A stretch of DNA of 64,000 nucleotides from Pararge aegeria. Its lineage: Eukaryota > Arthropoda > Insecta > Lepidoptera > Nymphalidae. Where the stretch lies: NCBI RefSeq assembly GCF_905163445.1, contig NC_053201.1, positions 382,001 through 446,000 of the forward strand. The letters run 5' to 3'. Every line of letters begins with the position of its first letter. Position 1 is the first letter of the stretch. The translations under genes were made by a program, and so were the position numbers. The notes under the pieces were generated by a model. The model was not told where the DNA came from and searched no databases. It saw only the letters and a program-made list of their open reading frames with translations. Positions 32,001 through 47,000 of this stretch are shown in pieces.

Positions 32001-35000
32001 TATATGACCACTAAGGTACAATTGCTACTATTTCTGTTTAAATTTTATATACATATGTTTTTATCTCTTATTTTTTTGTATACGAGGTATTTGAATTACT
32101 TCTAAAATTAAGTTATCGTTCTAAACAGTACATGCTGTACCTTCCCATAAGTGGAATTAAGTAAACTAAAGCTATTTTGATCCACAACTCATAATACATG
32201 TAATTTTGTAGGTAGTCCTGATAAGAAATAAATTAGTAGCACGAGAACAAGGAAAACGTGTATATTGTTTCCACCTGTGCGCCACTGCTCGGGGATTTCA
32301 TAAAGCTGTGGGTTTACTAGCCGAGAAGGCATTATTGCGCGAATTCACGCAGCAACGGCAGCGCACTGACCTTGAAGACGGTGTCGTTGTCGTAGATGAC
32401 GGCGGTGTTGGGGCGCGACGTGCGCAGGTAGCAGATGCCGCGCGTGTTGGCCGCCAGCTCCACCGCTCGCTCCGTGGACACCGCGTCGCTGCCACACCAC
32501 ACATCGTTACATGCACCGTTCACGCAGCAACGGATTACACGCGGATTAATAGCAGGCCGGTGCAAATCCAGCTCACATATATTCATATATAAAATATTTT
32601 TACTCTAAATTCATTCATTATATCATCCAAACGGATAATAAATAAACACAACGATAATACACACATGGCCATCTAGCCCCCAAAGTAAGGGTAGATTGTG
32701 TTATGGGTACTGAGATGACTGATGATTATTTATTTATGAATAATATACATAAATATTATACTGAAAGATATTTATGTTCATCACACAAACATTTTCCAGT
32801 TGTGGGAATCGAACCAACAGCCTTGGGACTCGGAAAGCAGGGTCGCTGCCCACTGCGAGTCGGCCAAATGATAAAATGTTGTCCTGAATTTCATAACAGT
32901 CCTTTGTTTCTTTTTAGATCCCTTCAGATCCCTTTACTCAACAGAAAGCCACATTCTTAGATGTGGCATCGGTACGAATAAAAAAAATTGAACATTGAGT
33001 CTTCATAGTTGGGTGTAGATAAAGTCTTGTATGTATGTAACTGTTGATAATTAGGTATTAAACCACTCATGTGATCCTACATTCGCGTTTTAGTACCCCT
33101 TAATAAACAACAGTTGCATAAATAACTATTAAACCATTGTTTATTTTAATTCAACATTTTCAACTAGTTCATGGGTTCGAATCCCGGGTCAGGCCAAATT
33201 ATATAAGGTATTGAGTTTGAAAGTTGACAGTGTCAGCCTCCGTGGCTCGCAAAGCACTGTCTCGATTATTATTACTTAATTGAAGTAATAGTTGTTAAAG
33301 CCCACCAACCCGCATTGGAGCAGCGTGATAGACTACGACCTTAACTCCTTCTCATTGTCTCCCGTGCCCTGTAGTCAGCCGTTAATGGGTTCGAAACGTC
33401 AAGTCAGTCTGTTTGTTGTCAGTCAGCCTGTATCACCGGTTCGGAAGGCAGATTCTAACGAGAAGAACCGGGGAGAAACTCAGTCGATTATTAGTACAGC
33501 ATAGAATTAAGAACATACAGAACCCTTATTGTATGCAGTGCATTTGGTCTAAAACCAGTAAAAACGTCCGAGTTCAAACCCGCGGAACGTTGCTAGATCA
33601 CAAACTTTGTCTCATATTCTCCATTTTATGGTTAACGTTTAGAACACGAGGTCAAACAATTACTGTTAACAGAATTAAATTTTAATTAACTGAATGGAAT
33701 CAAGTGGTTTTTGTTGCCTCATTAGTAGTGGACACGGTTTCTGTATGTTCTTAGCTCTGTGTAGTTCAGTGTAGCGGAGCACTTACGAGGGGTAGAACAC
33801 GGTGGCGGTGGGCACGGCGCGGAACAGCGCCAGGTCTTCCAAACCCATCTGCGACGGGCCGTCCTCGCCGATGCTGACGCCGCAGTGCGAACCCACCAGG
33901 TTGATGTTGCTCTGGCTGATGGCGCCCATGCGGATCTGCCACACACTCGTCATTCAACGGCATATTTGTTGCACCCGACGCAAAAACGAGTGTATATGTT
34001 TGATTTGTCTGTATGTGTGTCTGTCTGTGACATTTTTTTCCGAGCGGATATAGTAGATGTAGTAATGATTTTATAATTTTTTTTTACCTCCACTTGGAGG
34101 TAATATCAATTTTATTAATTTAAAATGCATATAAAACTTTCAGAACCGACAGGATTTGAACCTGCTACTCTCTGCCTGCTCTCGCCCTAAGTGCTTTGAC
34201 CACTGAGCCACTGAGCACACTTCCAATGCCGAAATAGCACACTACAATCTAGTTTAGCTACAGTCGCTATGAGACTGATATAAATGCAAACTAAATATAT
34301 TAATTTCGGCATCAGTAGTAGGAGAGTCGTAGCTACATGGTCAAAGCGCTCACGCCGCTATTGCCAGAGTCGAAAGTTCAAATGTGGGTTTCGGGTATTT
34401 TTATATGCATTGTAATTTATAAAAGATATCAATGACACAAAAAATACTAATTGCGAAATATAATGTTTGAATGCTACTGCCCACATCGACTAATGACAGT
34501 AGTCGCGTGAGTACGACACACAATTTCATTTAGCATCCATTACGTGGAATAAACGTACATCAACATATATTCCGAGAATTTAATAGGTGCTAGGGTCGGT
34601 CCCATATTTCTTCTCTTCGTGCCTCTCCACTACTGGAGCGTACGTCAACTTAGCGAATTTTACGCGGTCTTGTAAAACAATTTTACAACGCTATCGTTTA
34701 ATCTTAAAATTATAATAGGATTTTTCTATAAGCTTACGTCTTATATAAACTTTTTAGCTTGTTGAGACACATCTCAAATACTTCATTTGGTAACTTGTTA
34801 TAAAATACACAATTTATTTCCCTCGATAATTCATAATAATTTAATGTAGCTTAGTAATCTGCACAACGAGTTTATACTTCTAATAATAGTTGTTTGAATA
34901 AATAAAATTTTCAAATATGTACCGACGTCCCGCCGACGTACCTGGTCGAAGGTGCGCGTGAAGAAGGCGGCGAAGGTGGACGCGAACACGACGGCGCGGT

Positions 35001-38000
35001 CGCGGCACGCGGCGCCCGTGGCCACGCCCACCAGCGTCTGCTCCGCGATGAAGCACTCCACGTACCTGCGCGCGCACGTCAGTACCAGCCGCACCCGCCC
35101 GCACCAGTGTTGGCAACAATGTGTGCGAGGCGTATGCGCCGTTTAAGTAAGAAAGCAGATTGGACTCACCAAAATCTAGCCTACGAAACTTGGACACAGT
35201 GAAAAACAGCAAAAAACAGTCAGTCAGTCAGTTATTATCTGTGTGTTGGAAGTTGTAAACCAGTATAAATTGATCATTACACTCTCGGCTTCCTTATCCC
35301 GCTCGCATACAGCTCGCGTGGACAGTACAGACGCTAATGTAAAATTCAATTAACCATACCTGTTACATAATGTACTGTTACTTGTTGAGTGTAAAAAGAT
35401 TTTTATATTACAGAATCGGTAATCAATCATTAGCTTAATAGGCAATTTTTAAAACGACCCATAGTCATTGCTAAGACAGTTGTAAGGACAATAGGCACAC
35501 ACCTGTCAGGGTACGCGTTCCGCAGTTTGTCACTGAAGGTGGAATTCTTGGTGTCGCCGTCCATAGCTATTACCCTGAAAAAAAATAGCATTTAGTTATT
35601 TAATTAGCATTTATTATTTTACCAATAATTATATATTCACTAATGAAATATAGAGTATCTTATAATATTAGAATAGAATAGAATAGAATTTGTTTATTTA
35701 TCAGAACAACACAAACAGACTTACATTCGGAGTAACTTAAACATTTAGTACTTAATTATTAATAGCTTAAGTCTAAGATTTGTGTCGTGCCAATAAAAAA
35801 GGTTCTGACTCAGCTTAATGTTCCGGATACTAATGTACCCACAACGCTGGTATTCTGTCAGTACCTATTTAGTTGAGGGAAGTCCGGTTATGAAATCCCA
35901 TATAAAAAAAATAAAAAAAATATATAAACTCGATAAAAGAAAGTAAACTTCATTATGGAAAGGAGATGAAAATTCATTTTTGTTTAAGTAGTAAAGTATG
36001 TTAGTCAGATAATAACTTTTAGTTTTTTTAGTAGTTACTATTGTAAGATAGTGCCACATTAGATTTTTGAATGTTCAGTAGATAATAGCGATATAATTTC
36101 TTAAAGCAAACTTTGATTTGGCATTTCTAAAAGATTAGACTTAGTAACTCACAAAATTGATAAGCAAATCCAGTGGCGTGCACTTCATACGAGCTCAAAA
36201 GCATTGGCTACCCTAAAAATTATATGTTCTTTATTTATAAGGAGTGAGATTTTATAACATCTTCCTGCTTAACGTCTCTATGGTCAAAAACCTTTAATAT
36301 TATGAACGTCAAGTGTGTCCATTTGTTTGTTTTATATCTCATACATGGGACATAAGATACTTTTTATTGTATGGAAAAGCACCGTTCCCGATACATAAAA
36401 TAAAAACACTTTTCTCTTATAACGTGTAACCGATTTACGAAATAATGTTGAAGGGGGCTTAAATATATTTCATAAGGAGTCACCCTGTAAAAAATAAATT
36501 AAATTAAACCAAAAGGAGCATATTAATTTTTCCATAACAACTAATTCAAAACATTCTAATCTTTTACAACCCTATTGAAGATAAAAAACCGTAACGCGCA
36601 TAGTACCTAGTCTACGCGACGCATACTTAATAAAGTGACAGAAGTCACTCAATTTAAATTTTGCATGTGCTGTTAGGTCTGTATCTAATTTATTTCAGTA
36701 AAAACGATGGCAGTGGTTTACTCAAAAACTATTAGTCTTTCGGTTTCATAGATAAGTCTCAGAGACAGTAAATAATGTACCTCCAAAACATGTGTAGTAA
36801 TATTTCAGTTTTCATTTACACATTGTATACAGTTTAGGTTGTAGACAATATTTTTAGATAGATATAGCATCTATACAGTTGAAATCAAAAAAAATTAAAT
36901 AAATCCAAAAGTCGTTTATATTATTTTTCATTATTATTATTATATTTAAGTAGGAACTTGAAGTCTAGGTGAAGGTTTAGTTGTACCCCAACAACGTTGA
37001 TGTAGTCTGTACATTTAGAGGGTTCATAATGTAATCCTAAAACACTTGAAACCATAAAAGCTTGTATAGGTTGTTATAACATTGTCTGAATGCTACTGAC
37101 CACGGCGACCGACGGCGGTCGCGTGAGTACGACACACAGTTTGCTGTAGCACTTGACGGACAGAAATACATTATTATAATGTGTCTCTACCAACTTGTCA
37201 GTGCAGTATGTAATCGTTTAATACACGTAATATTACTGTACGAGGGTATTGAGCCAGTGGGGTTGTTGGTCACTGTCCCGTTAATGCAGTGGTTACTTCT
37301 AGGTTTCTATTTTTTTTATTCTATTACAAGATTATTATATTAGAGCAGAGCGCGTTTGGAACCCACGTAGCTTTAGTTAAAGTTTACGAATATGGTTTGG
37401 ACGACCTCCCTGGCGCAACGGTGAGTTCTTTGAAACTAAGTAGGAGGTCCCAGGTTTGATTATTTTAATTTTAATTTTAATTTTTAATAATTTCCGGCAG
37501 AGGATTTCCTCTGGGCTGGTCTGGTGCTCCGGCCTTGGCCGGGTCTAGTTCTAAAACCCTTCCGACGAAGACGTGTCGCTAAGTGATTTAGTTTTTCGGT
37601 GCGATGTCGCGAAGAAGTCGATTAGGGGCTATGACTACCATACTCCCCAACGGGTTAGCCCGCTACCACCTTAAACTGCATTATCACTTACCATTAGGTG
37701 ATATTGAAGTCAAGGGCTAACCTGTAGTGGAATAAAAAACAAAGAATATACACATCTTTATGTTATATTTAATATTTAAAGTATGACTGTTATATTTAAC
37801 CCTAATCGGTTTAAACTCTGCATCGCCACGAAAAGCTGAAACTTTTGGCTAAACTATCAACGGTCGAACAGATCAGAGAAAAAAATTCCCGACTGCCCTG
37901 CTAGTGATCTTAGGGAACTACCAAAGACAAAGGCGCGAAAGTAGCTCTCGCTTCGTTTATACATTAGGTTCGGTGTCGGGTGCCCTACCTGAGGTTGGTG

Positions 38001-41000
38001 TCCGCGATCTTCTTGAGCCCAGTTCCGTAGGCGAGGCGGGTGGCCACCAACTCCCCCTTTTTGTACGCCGGGGGGGAGGAGAGGGTGATATCACTGATGT
38101 GCACTTTGGGCGCTTCCGCCAGGGGAGGTTGGGGCTTGAGGCTGATTGATGCGTTCTTTATTTGCGATTGAAGATGCTGCGAACAGAAACGGTTCAATTT
38201 ATCATTTTTCAATCTATTTGTACTAATTCATACGAAATGCCTATTACAATATTAAATATGGAAGTATTAAGATAGTTTTTCGAAGAAACTACCCGTTCCC
38301 ATGGATTTTTGTTTTGTTTATTTTATATTTCTAGGCTGACTCTATAACCACTTTCGAAACATTTAAGCCCGTTTTCAATAACCCTAAGCATCGCGTGAAT
38401 AGAATATTTAATGATTTAGGCGATGTCTATAGGAAAAGAAAACGTTTCACCAACTCTAAGGTGATAACTTTTTGTGGACGGTTGATGTATGCCTAGGTAT
38501 CTCCTTAGATTAAGCGTTACATATTAAGGCATTGCCTTGTATGTCGTTAGTGAAAACGGGCATAAGTCTTGTTTATATTATAAGTCTGTTTGTCTGTTTG
38601 TAGTGAAGGCAGATTCTAGAGACCCAGAAGGGACGGCAAGAAACTCAGCAGATTGCACTTTTTCAACATAATTTTAGCAGTTTACAATCTATAACATTTT
38701 CTATCTTGTGAGAAATGAGAGCGAAGCCTGCTACCAAGCAGCCTTATCGTTAGGAAATTCATGAATTGTATAGGTTTATTAAATGTTTCAAAACATTGTT
38801 TAAACTTATGCAGTGGCAGGTCCAAAATTATCTTGGAATCATATCATAAAAGCACATATTCAACTCCACAAACGACTTCTGCACCTTTCACAAACTATAT
38901 GTAGATGTAGATGTGTGTGTATGTAGATGTATATGTAGATGTGTACTTCTATCCATTTCGAGTAATGTGGTGGTGTTTATATGTCAAAAGGCAGACTTAT
39001 TAGAGAAAAAGTCGGTAGAAGTTGAAGCAGTAACTTTTTTCCAATATGCTCTATTAAAATGATGATATTAATATATTGTGTGATTGCTACTGCCCACATC
39101 GGCCGATGGCGGCCGCGTGAGTACGACAAACACTTTACTGTAGCACTCGACGTATGGAAATACATTTTTTATGAACATATTCCGAACATTTTTGAGTCAG
39201 TGCATAAAATCATATTTTCCTAGTCTATACTAATATCTTTCTATAGTAATAATCTCAGAAACTACTTGTTCGTAATCGATAAGTTATGGTGGGATTAAAA
39301 TTGATAGTGGAAATGGCGGAGATTATTATTAAAGAGTGCGTGAAGTCGTGGTTGATGATCAATAAATCCCACCAAACTGCATTTGAACAGCGTGGTGAGT
39401 TTATGCTCTACAACCCTCATCGTATTAGAAAAGGACAGTGGCCAGCAGTGTTAATTTAAACTCGTAAACTTAAAACTAAAGCTACAAGGGTTCCAAACGC
39501 GTCCTGGTCTAAGAAGAAGCCCACAACAAACTTAGTCGGGTGTTTTTTTTTTGTTATCACCATCTCACAATGTCATTTTAAATTATTAGAAGAGCAACCT
39601 GGTTAGAGCAATAATTTACACCCAAGCTTTTTTTATCGTTTACGTAGTCCTTTATACTATAATAGGACTTTTCTATAAGCTTACGTTTAATACAAACTTT
39701 GAACTTTTTAAGAGACATCTCCAAGATGTCAATTGGTAGTTTATTGTAGAATTGTATGCAATTTCCTTTAAACGAATTATGAATTTTATGTAACCTAGTA
39801 TATTGCACTGTAAGTTTATTCTTACTTCTAATGTTTAAATTATTGCAGTCTCATTTTTTCTTAAATTTAGAAATGTTTTTATGAACGTACATTAAATTTT
39901 CAAATATGTACTGACTATACACTGTCATTATTTTAAAATCTTTAAATTTATCTCTCAATGACTCTCTCGGACCCATTTTGTAGATAGAACGAACAGCCCT
40001 CTTCTGCAGCACGAAAATAGTGCTAATATCAGCAGCATTACCCCAAAGTAAAATTCCATATGACATAATGCTGTGAAAGTAACTAAAATATACCAGTCTA
40101 GCAGTTTCTACGTCGGTCATATGGCGTATCTTCTTTACCGCATAGGCAGCAGAACTAAGCCTGTTCGATAAATTATTTACATGAGGGCCCCATTGAAGTT
40201 TAGAATCTAACGTTATTCCTAGAAAAACTGTCGTATCCTCCAGTTTCAGTTCCTCATTATTAAGTAGTACAGTGGTTTTCACGTGTTTAACAATAGGTAA
40301 AGTGAATTTTATACACTTGGTTTTATTTCCGTTAAGAACCAAATTATTAGCTTCAAACCACTGTACCACTTTAGCGAGAGAGTTGTTTACGTCGTCAAAA
40401 GCTAGTTCACGTCGATTTATTTTAAAAGTCAGTGATGTATCATCGGCAAACAGAACTATCCCGTGTTTGTCCTTGGCAAGGTAAGGAAGGTCATTAATGT
40501 AAATAAGGAACAGAAATGGTCCTAATATAGACCCCTATGGGACACCTATTTTCACAACTGATCCATTGGACCGTTTTCCATTCACGTCGACTTTCTGAAT
40601 TCTATCGCGTAAATAGTTACTCATTAAGTCTAGAGCTACACCCTGAATTCCATAGTGGTGTAGTTTCCTAACTAACGTTTCGTTTTGAACACAATCAAAC
40701 GCCTTAGATAAGTCACAGAACACACCAAGTGCATCGAGTGACTCCTCCCAGGCTTCAAATATGCTTTGTATTAGCTCAACACCTGCGTCGATTGTTGAGC
40801 GACCCCGTGTGAAACCAAATTGCTTAGTATGAAGTAAATTATACTTATGGAAATGGTAAAGTAATTGATTTAAAATGAGTTTTTCAAAGATTTTACTGAA
40901 AGTGGGTAGTACAGATACTGGTCTAAAGTTAGTGGGGTCAGAAGTACTACCCAATTTAAACAATGGAACTATTTTACTAAGTTTCATTTAGTCAGGAAAC

Positions 41001-44000
41001 ACACCACAATCTATACAATTATTAAATATTAAGGCTAAATCGGGTGCAACAATATCAATTAATGATTTGACAACGTTTACGGAAATGCCCCACAGATCAT
41101 TTGTTTTTTTATTAATTAATAATTTAAAGGCTTTAATAACGTCACTAACATGCGTGAATTTAAAAGAATGGTTACACTCAGGCAAATTTTCCTTTAATAG
41201 AGAGAGAGCCATATCTGGTGAAGAGTTTAATGATTCTGTTGTGGAGATCATAAAGACAGATACACAAACACTACATCCTACACACACAAACACAACTGAT
41301 GACCCGGGACAGTTCACTGCTCCCCTCTTCTCTTTTATTCAATTTTTTATTATTTTTAAGTAAATATTATTTTTATATATTATATTTATAATTGTAGTTA
41401 TTTATTTATTTATTGATCTTTAGTTACAAATATTGTTTCTTTATATATTATATGTATATAAAAATCATTATATTGTATATTTAAGTTACGAAATATGTAT
41501 TTTATGGGTATATGCACCACCTAACTTTTTTCTGTAACTGTTTTTATCTTCGCCATGGAAGAAATCGCTAAGTAGCGATAAGGCCGCCAAATTGTATACT
41601 TTGCTTTATTATAAGTACTTTTCTTTTTGTTCTATATACTTTTTGTGGTGTGCAATAAAAGTATATTCATTCATTCATTAATTCACTCACACACTCATAA
41701 CTGTATCCGGATCTGCAGGTATCACCCGGATATACACTGGACAGTGAATCACCTTGATAATCTTATCGCCCTCTGCCCCCAGCGCCTTCCCGTGCCAGTT
41801 GTCCTGGTCCTCGATGGCCGGGAAGCCGCGGCCCTTGTAGGTCTTGGCCACGATGGCGGTGGGCTGGCCGGCCCGCGCCGCCGCCTCGTCCAGCGCCTTG
41901 GCCAGCTCGCCCACGTCGTGGCCGTCCACCACCAGCGTGTGCAAGCCGAAGGCCTTCAGGCGCGCCGCGTACACGTCCATCTGCAACACGCGCCCGACCA
42001 CTCACTACACCGATACACGAGACTTTGTTCAATTTAATAATGGAGGTAGTAATCAATTCAAAAGTAATGAATCGATTCATTAACAGAAAGAACTCTACAA
42101 AGCTGTCTTAAAATTACGCAGTGACAACCATATCTTACTATAAAGCAAAAAGGTTATGGTCCGAGATATACAACCATTAATTTATAGTAAATAAATAAAT
42201 AAATATACTTCACATTCAGCCCCACAGTAAGCGTAGCTTGTACAGCGTAATATACATAAATAAATACTTTTAATTTACAGATAAACACCCAGACACTGAA
42301 AAACACTAATGTTCCTCACAGAAACATTTTACAACTGTGGATCGACCACGGCCTTGAACTCAGATAGAAGGGTCGCTGCCTACTGTGCCAATCGGGCGCA
42401 ATATACAATCTTTTTTAGTTTTATTATTCCGCTACAAGTTAGCCCTTAATTGCAATCTCAATTGTAACTGGCACGTGAAGATGCATTCTTAGATATTAAC
42501 GGGCTAACAGGTTAGGGGTATAGCAGTTATATTAAACCCATAGTCCTAAATGGTTTCTGCAAAACACATGTAAAACATTTTAAGAGTATTTATATATATT
42601 ATTCATAAAGTTATTCATCAGTCATCTTAGTACCCATAACACAAGCTACGCTTACTTTGGGGCTAGATGGCGATTTGTGTGTTGTGGTAAAAAATAAAAA
42701 AATGGGAAGGTATTTGCGGTTCAAGTAATTACGATTACTTTGGCTGTGATTCTATTTTTGCGTTAGTTTTACTTTTAAAAAGCACGCAAATATTGTCTTG
42801 TTCTCTCTAAACACAAGCCTTCGCTCAAAAGTTTCATAGCGATGTTCGTAAATTTAACATGCTGGTTTGAAAAAGATAAGTACATACTTTGAAAAAAGGG
42901 TTTCCAAGTGTATAATTGCATTATGTACACATCTTATACCTTTCTTTGTTATCTAAATATATATACATAATAATAAGGTTTAGTAAAAATGAAGAATTAC
43001 AAACTCATTTGCGTTTTGATTGTGTTGAGTAATCAACCTTGCTCTGTATAAAACACTTATATAAATAAGAAGACAAAAATAACAGAAGCATTCTTTTCAC
43101 TGTAATAGAATGGGAACTTGATAATGTAACATAAATGTCCTGCTTTGTCAGCTGCTATTATTATGACTCTTAGTTAAATTAAATATAATTATTTTTTTCC
43201 TTTTTTTGTGTACTCATTAACCCCTCGCTTTTACTTAGGTAATAACATTATGAAAAAAGATATACCAGTTTAATATTAGAATGTCAGTTTGCAAAAACAC
43301 ATTTAATATTGTATCATCCTTTTACAATGTTTCTTGTTAATATATTTCATTTCATTATCTCTCGGAAAGATGATGAGATGAAGTGGAGGCCAGGATGCTT
43401 TAGCGCAACTTGTCTGCGACTAACCATTGAGGATAAGACGGTTTTTTATTGCGCTTCAAATTTTATTTTTTTAAATAGTTTTTTAAACTGATGTAATGTC
43501 AACTTTATTAAACATTCTTATCGTCTTTGGTTTGATTGAAGAAGTCTGACAATTCCAGCATGTTCCGCAATATACAGTACCTGGTGCTGCAGCGAGGTGG
43601 GCTCGGACTGCCCGAGGCGGTTGACGTCGAAGAGCACCACCAGGTTGTCCAGCTTGTAGTGGCTGGCGAAGTGCAGCGCCTCCCAAATGCTGCCCTCGGC
43701 CGCCTCGCCGTCGCCCACCAGGCAGAACACCCTGGGCCAACACCACTGGTGAGCTGATGGACTCCGTCACACCATCTTTATCATCAATAGCCTATAGCAG
43801 TCCACTGCTGGACTTACGGCCAATGGCAGGGTGTGCCCTTCATTACCCACTGGACAGACAGGTTGGTAGTAGTAGCACAGGGGATTCTGCTGTTCGCTTT
43901 TTTTATAGTAACAACTGTCGGACCAAGAAGATGGCCCACCTGATGCTAAGGGGAAAACCATCGCCTATTAACAGGGCAACACCGGGCATGCATGGAGTCC

Positions 44001-47000
44001 TGTAACATGTGCCCAACCTGAGGCGTAGGTGTTTAGCCTCATGTGTTTTGGAGTAAAGGGCGTTGGATCAGAGCATGGCAACAATGCAATGCCGGACTAC
44101 AATACACTAAAAACTAGATGATATGCATATTTTGCAGGAAACAAACACAAAAAATAAAATAGCTAAGATATGAACTAAACTTGTTGCTGAAAATATCCAG
44201 TTTGAGGGAGTGCAACTATGTATAATAATCTACCAAAAGAAATTTCTGTAGACAAGTGGTTTCTCAGTTCCAACAAAAAAAAATCACTGTCAATATTTGT
44301 AACTGTAACTTTAGCTCATAAATTATTTTTTGTATTCAAGTCACCAATCTCAATTAAGTCAATAGTATGTTCTTTGGAGAATGAAATCTTTAAAACCTAC
44401 TGTGGTGTAGTCGCGCTTGATTAGTACACTAATCTCTTAGACTGCATCATCAGGTCCACAAACACTAGGTGAGATAGCATTCAAGGGCTAGCTTGTAGTG
44501 GATCCATCCAATTTGTACTGCTACCTAGCTCTATCTCAGACACCTTTCAGACAAGATTAATATCAACCGATAACACCTAGCAGCATAGTGAACCTAAGTG
44601 ACATGATGACGCCTTTGTAACAGCTCACCTGTAAGGGGCCTGGTCGAAGTACTTCCCAACATACGCCATACCGGCGGCTACGGCCAGCCCCTGGCCCAGT
44701 GAGCCGGTGCCCACATCGATAAAGTTCAATCTGGGCGTGGGATGGCCTTCAAGGTCTGAGTCCAGTTTGCGAAGGTTCTTCAGGTCTTCTACTGGGAAAA
44801 GACCAGCTTCTGCCCATGCCGCGTAGAGGATAGGCGCTGCATGGCCCTGTGGACAAGTCCAGCGTATAGAATACATGATGAAAATATCTTTGTTACATTT
44901 GTTTTCATTGATTTTTGTTATGCTGACTTTAGTAGGATAAAATGAAACAACACTAACCTTCATTAAGAAAATTAAAAAAAAAAAGCACAAAGCCTGAGCC
45001 TGATTCATAGCGCAATGAAAAACAAAACAAATTCTGCTTGCATATTTCCAGGCTTTGTGCTATTTTTTTCTAATTTTCCAGACTATCTCTATAAACTAGC
45101 TGCTGCTAAACTGTGCATAGATTTTCTAATCTATAATTTGCTATTCTAGTGTTTGTAGTTGTTGCCTAGCAAGCAATTAACAACACAAAGAAACAACTGA
45201 TTTCTGAGTCATGGTCGCATAATATATTATCTTAAATGCATTAAACATGTTTGCAGTAGAATTAAACATTTCATTATATTCATATTTCTCACCATTTCAT
45301 TGTAGAATTAACATTCAAGTCTTCAGTGATTACATTATTATTATAATAACAATAATCTTATTACTGACTATGATAGTCATCCCTTTTTTTTAAATTAAAA
45401 TTATTACATATTTAATTATTATTCTTACAAATAATTCTAAAATATCCTTCTTGATCTAGAGACATTAAGCCATTATGTGTTGGATATCTACATCGAACCT
45501 ATCTATCTGCATGCATCTATTTACCTTAGGTTTCTTTATTTTTCTTTGCCAGTCAATCTGTTTGTAGTGACTCTACCACCGGCTGGGAAGATTATACTGT
45601 CATATAATTATTCTCTCATTCTCAGGAAGAATCTATAATTGTAATACTGAAATGGTATGTGAAAAGTTAATGTTACCTTTGAAAGTATAAATCTGTCTGC
45701 GGAGGGATCCTTTGGTGCTGAGATCTTGTAGCGCATGGTGTGGAAGAATAGCACTGACATCATCTCCGCCATGGAGGCACATGACGTGGGGTGTCTGTAA
45801 ATAATAAGAGCATAATTTAGTTCATTTAGCAATATGTAATGTATGTCAATCGTATATATAACTTTTGATGACCCTGGCGCAACATAGGAGGTAAGAAGGG
45901 GCATTTGGGAATTTAAATTTCTTTTTTCCTCTGGCTTCCGTTAGGCTTCGGCCGTGGCTTGTTACCACCCTACTGACAAAAACGTACGACACTACTGACA
46001 CTCAGCGATTTAGTGTCCTGGTGTGATGTCACGTAGACACAAATTACGGTATGACTATCATACTCCCTAGCAGGTTTGCCCACTACCATCTTAGACTGCA
46101 TCATCACTTTCACAAGGTGTGATAGCAGTCAAGGGCTAATTTGTGATGGAATACAAAAAACCTTGACCTTATTATGTGGATAAAAAGTACACTGTTTACC
46201 AAATAATTTTGAGTGGTTTGATTTACGTACACAGCTTCATAAAGGAACATAGGAACCCTCTATTATAAAAGGTGGGCAGTCAACCCAGGAGTATATATTA
46301 TGCAGTAAGTATTATTTAGGCTACAATGCTCCCATAGTTACGAGACCACAGACAATGGGAAGCAACAGACACAAGGCCATATTGCATTTCCTACATCAAC
46401 TATAGTTAACTATGTATATATAAGTATATAATAATGACTACAACATTTTCAAGTAGGTATTTACTGAGATAACACAGTTACTAACCAATCAAGATGATTC
46501 ACTGTTACATAATAAGTAATAACTGCTTGAACTGCCTATTATTTAACCTTGACTTGATTGACTTAATATTATAGAGGTAAAAACTTTATTTTCAATCAAT
46601 ACTGCCATAAAATATTTAAATACACATAATTTTTTTTTAATTCTATAGATTCCATAATCCTGTCTGTTAATAACAACATAAGTTCAGCCAAGAGTATTAT
46701 TACTTTTTTATTCCACTACAAGTTAGCCCATGACTGCAATCTCATCTGCTGATACATGGTGGTGCAGTCTAAGATGGTAACAGGCTAACCTGTTATGGGT
46801 ACGGCAGTTATATTAAACCCATACTCCTAATTGGTTTCTATACAATGTCAAAGCAGAATGTCTTTGTCGTGTGGTGGTAATCAGCAGAATTAAATTCAAG
46901 ACACAAACCTCTAAACTAAACTAAACTGACAATTCGTAAAAGTGTTATCCTTCTTTACAATGAACACAGTGAAAAGTTTATATTCCTTCTTGAAGTAGTC

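Noticed and set aside
32703..32960. Frame encoding VVGIEPTALGLG-type peptide
   Set aside because: This is the translated tRNA-like head of a reverse SINE A, also seen at 51892-52098; not a protein gene.
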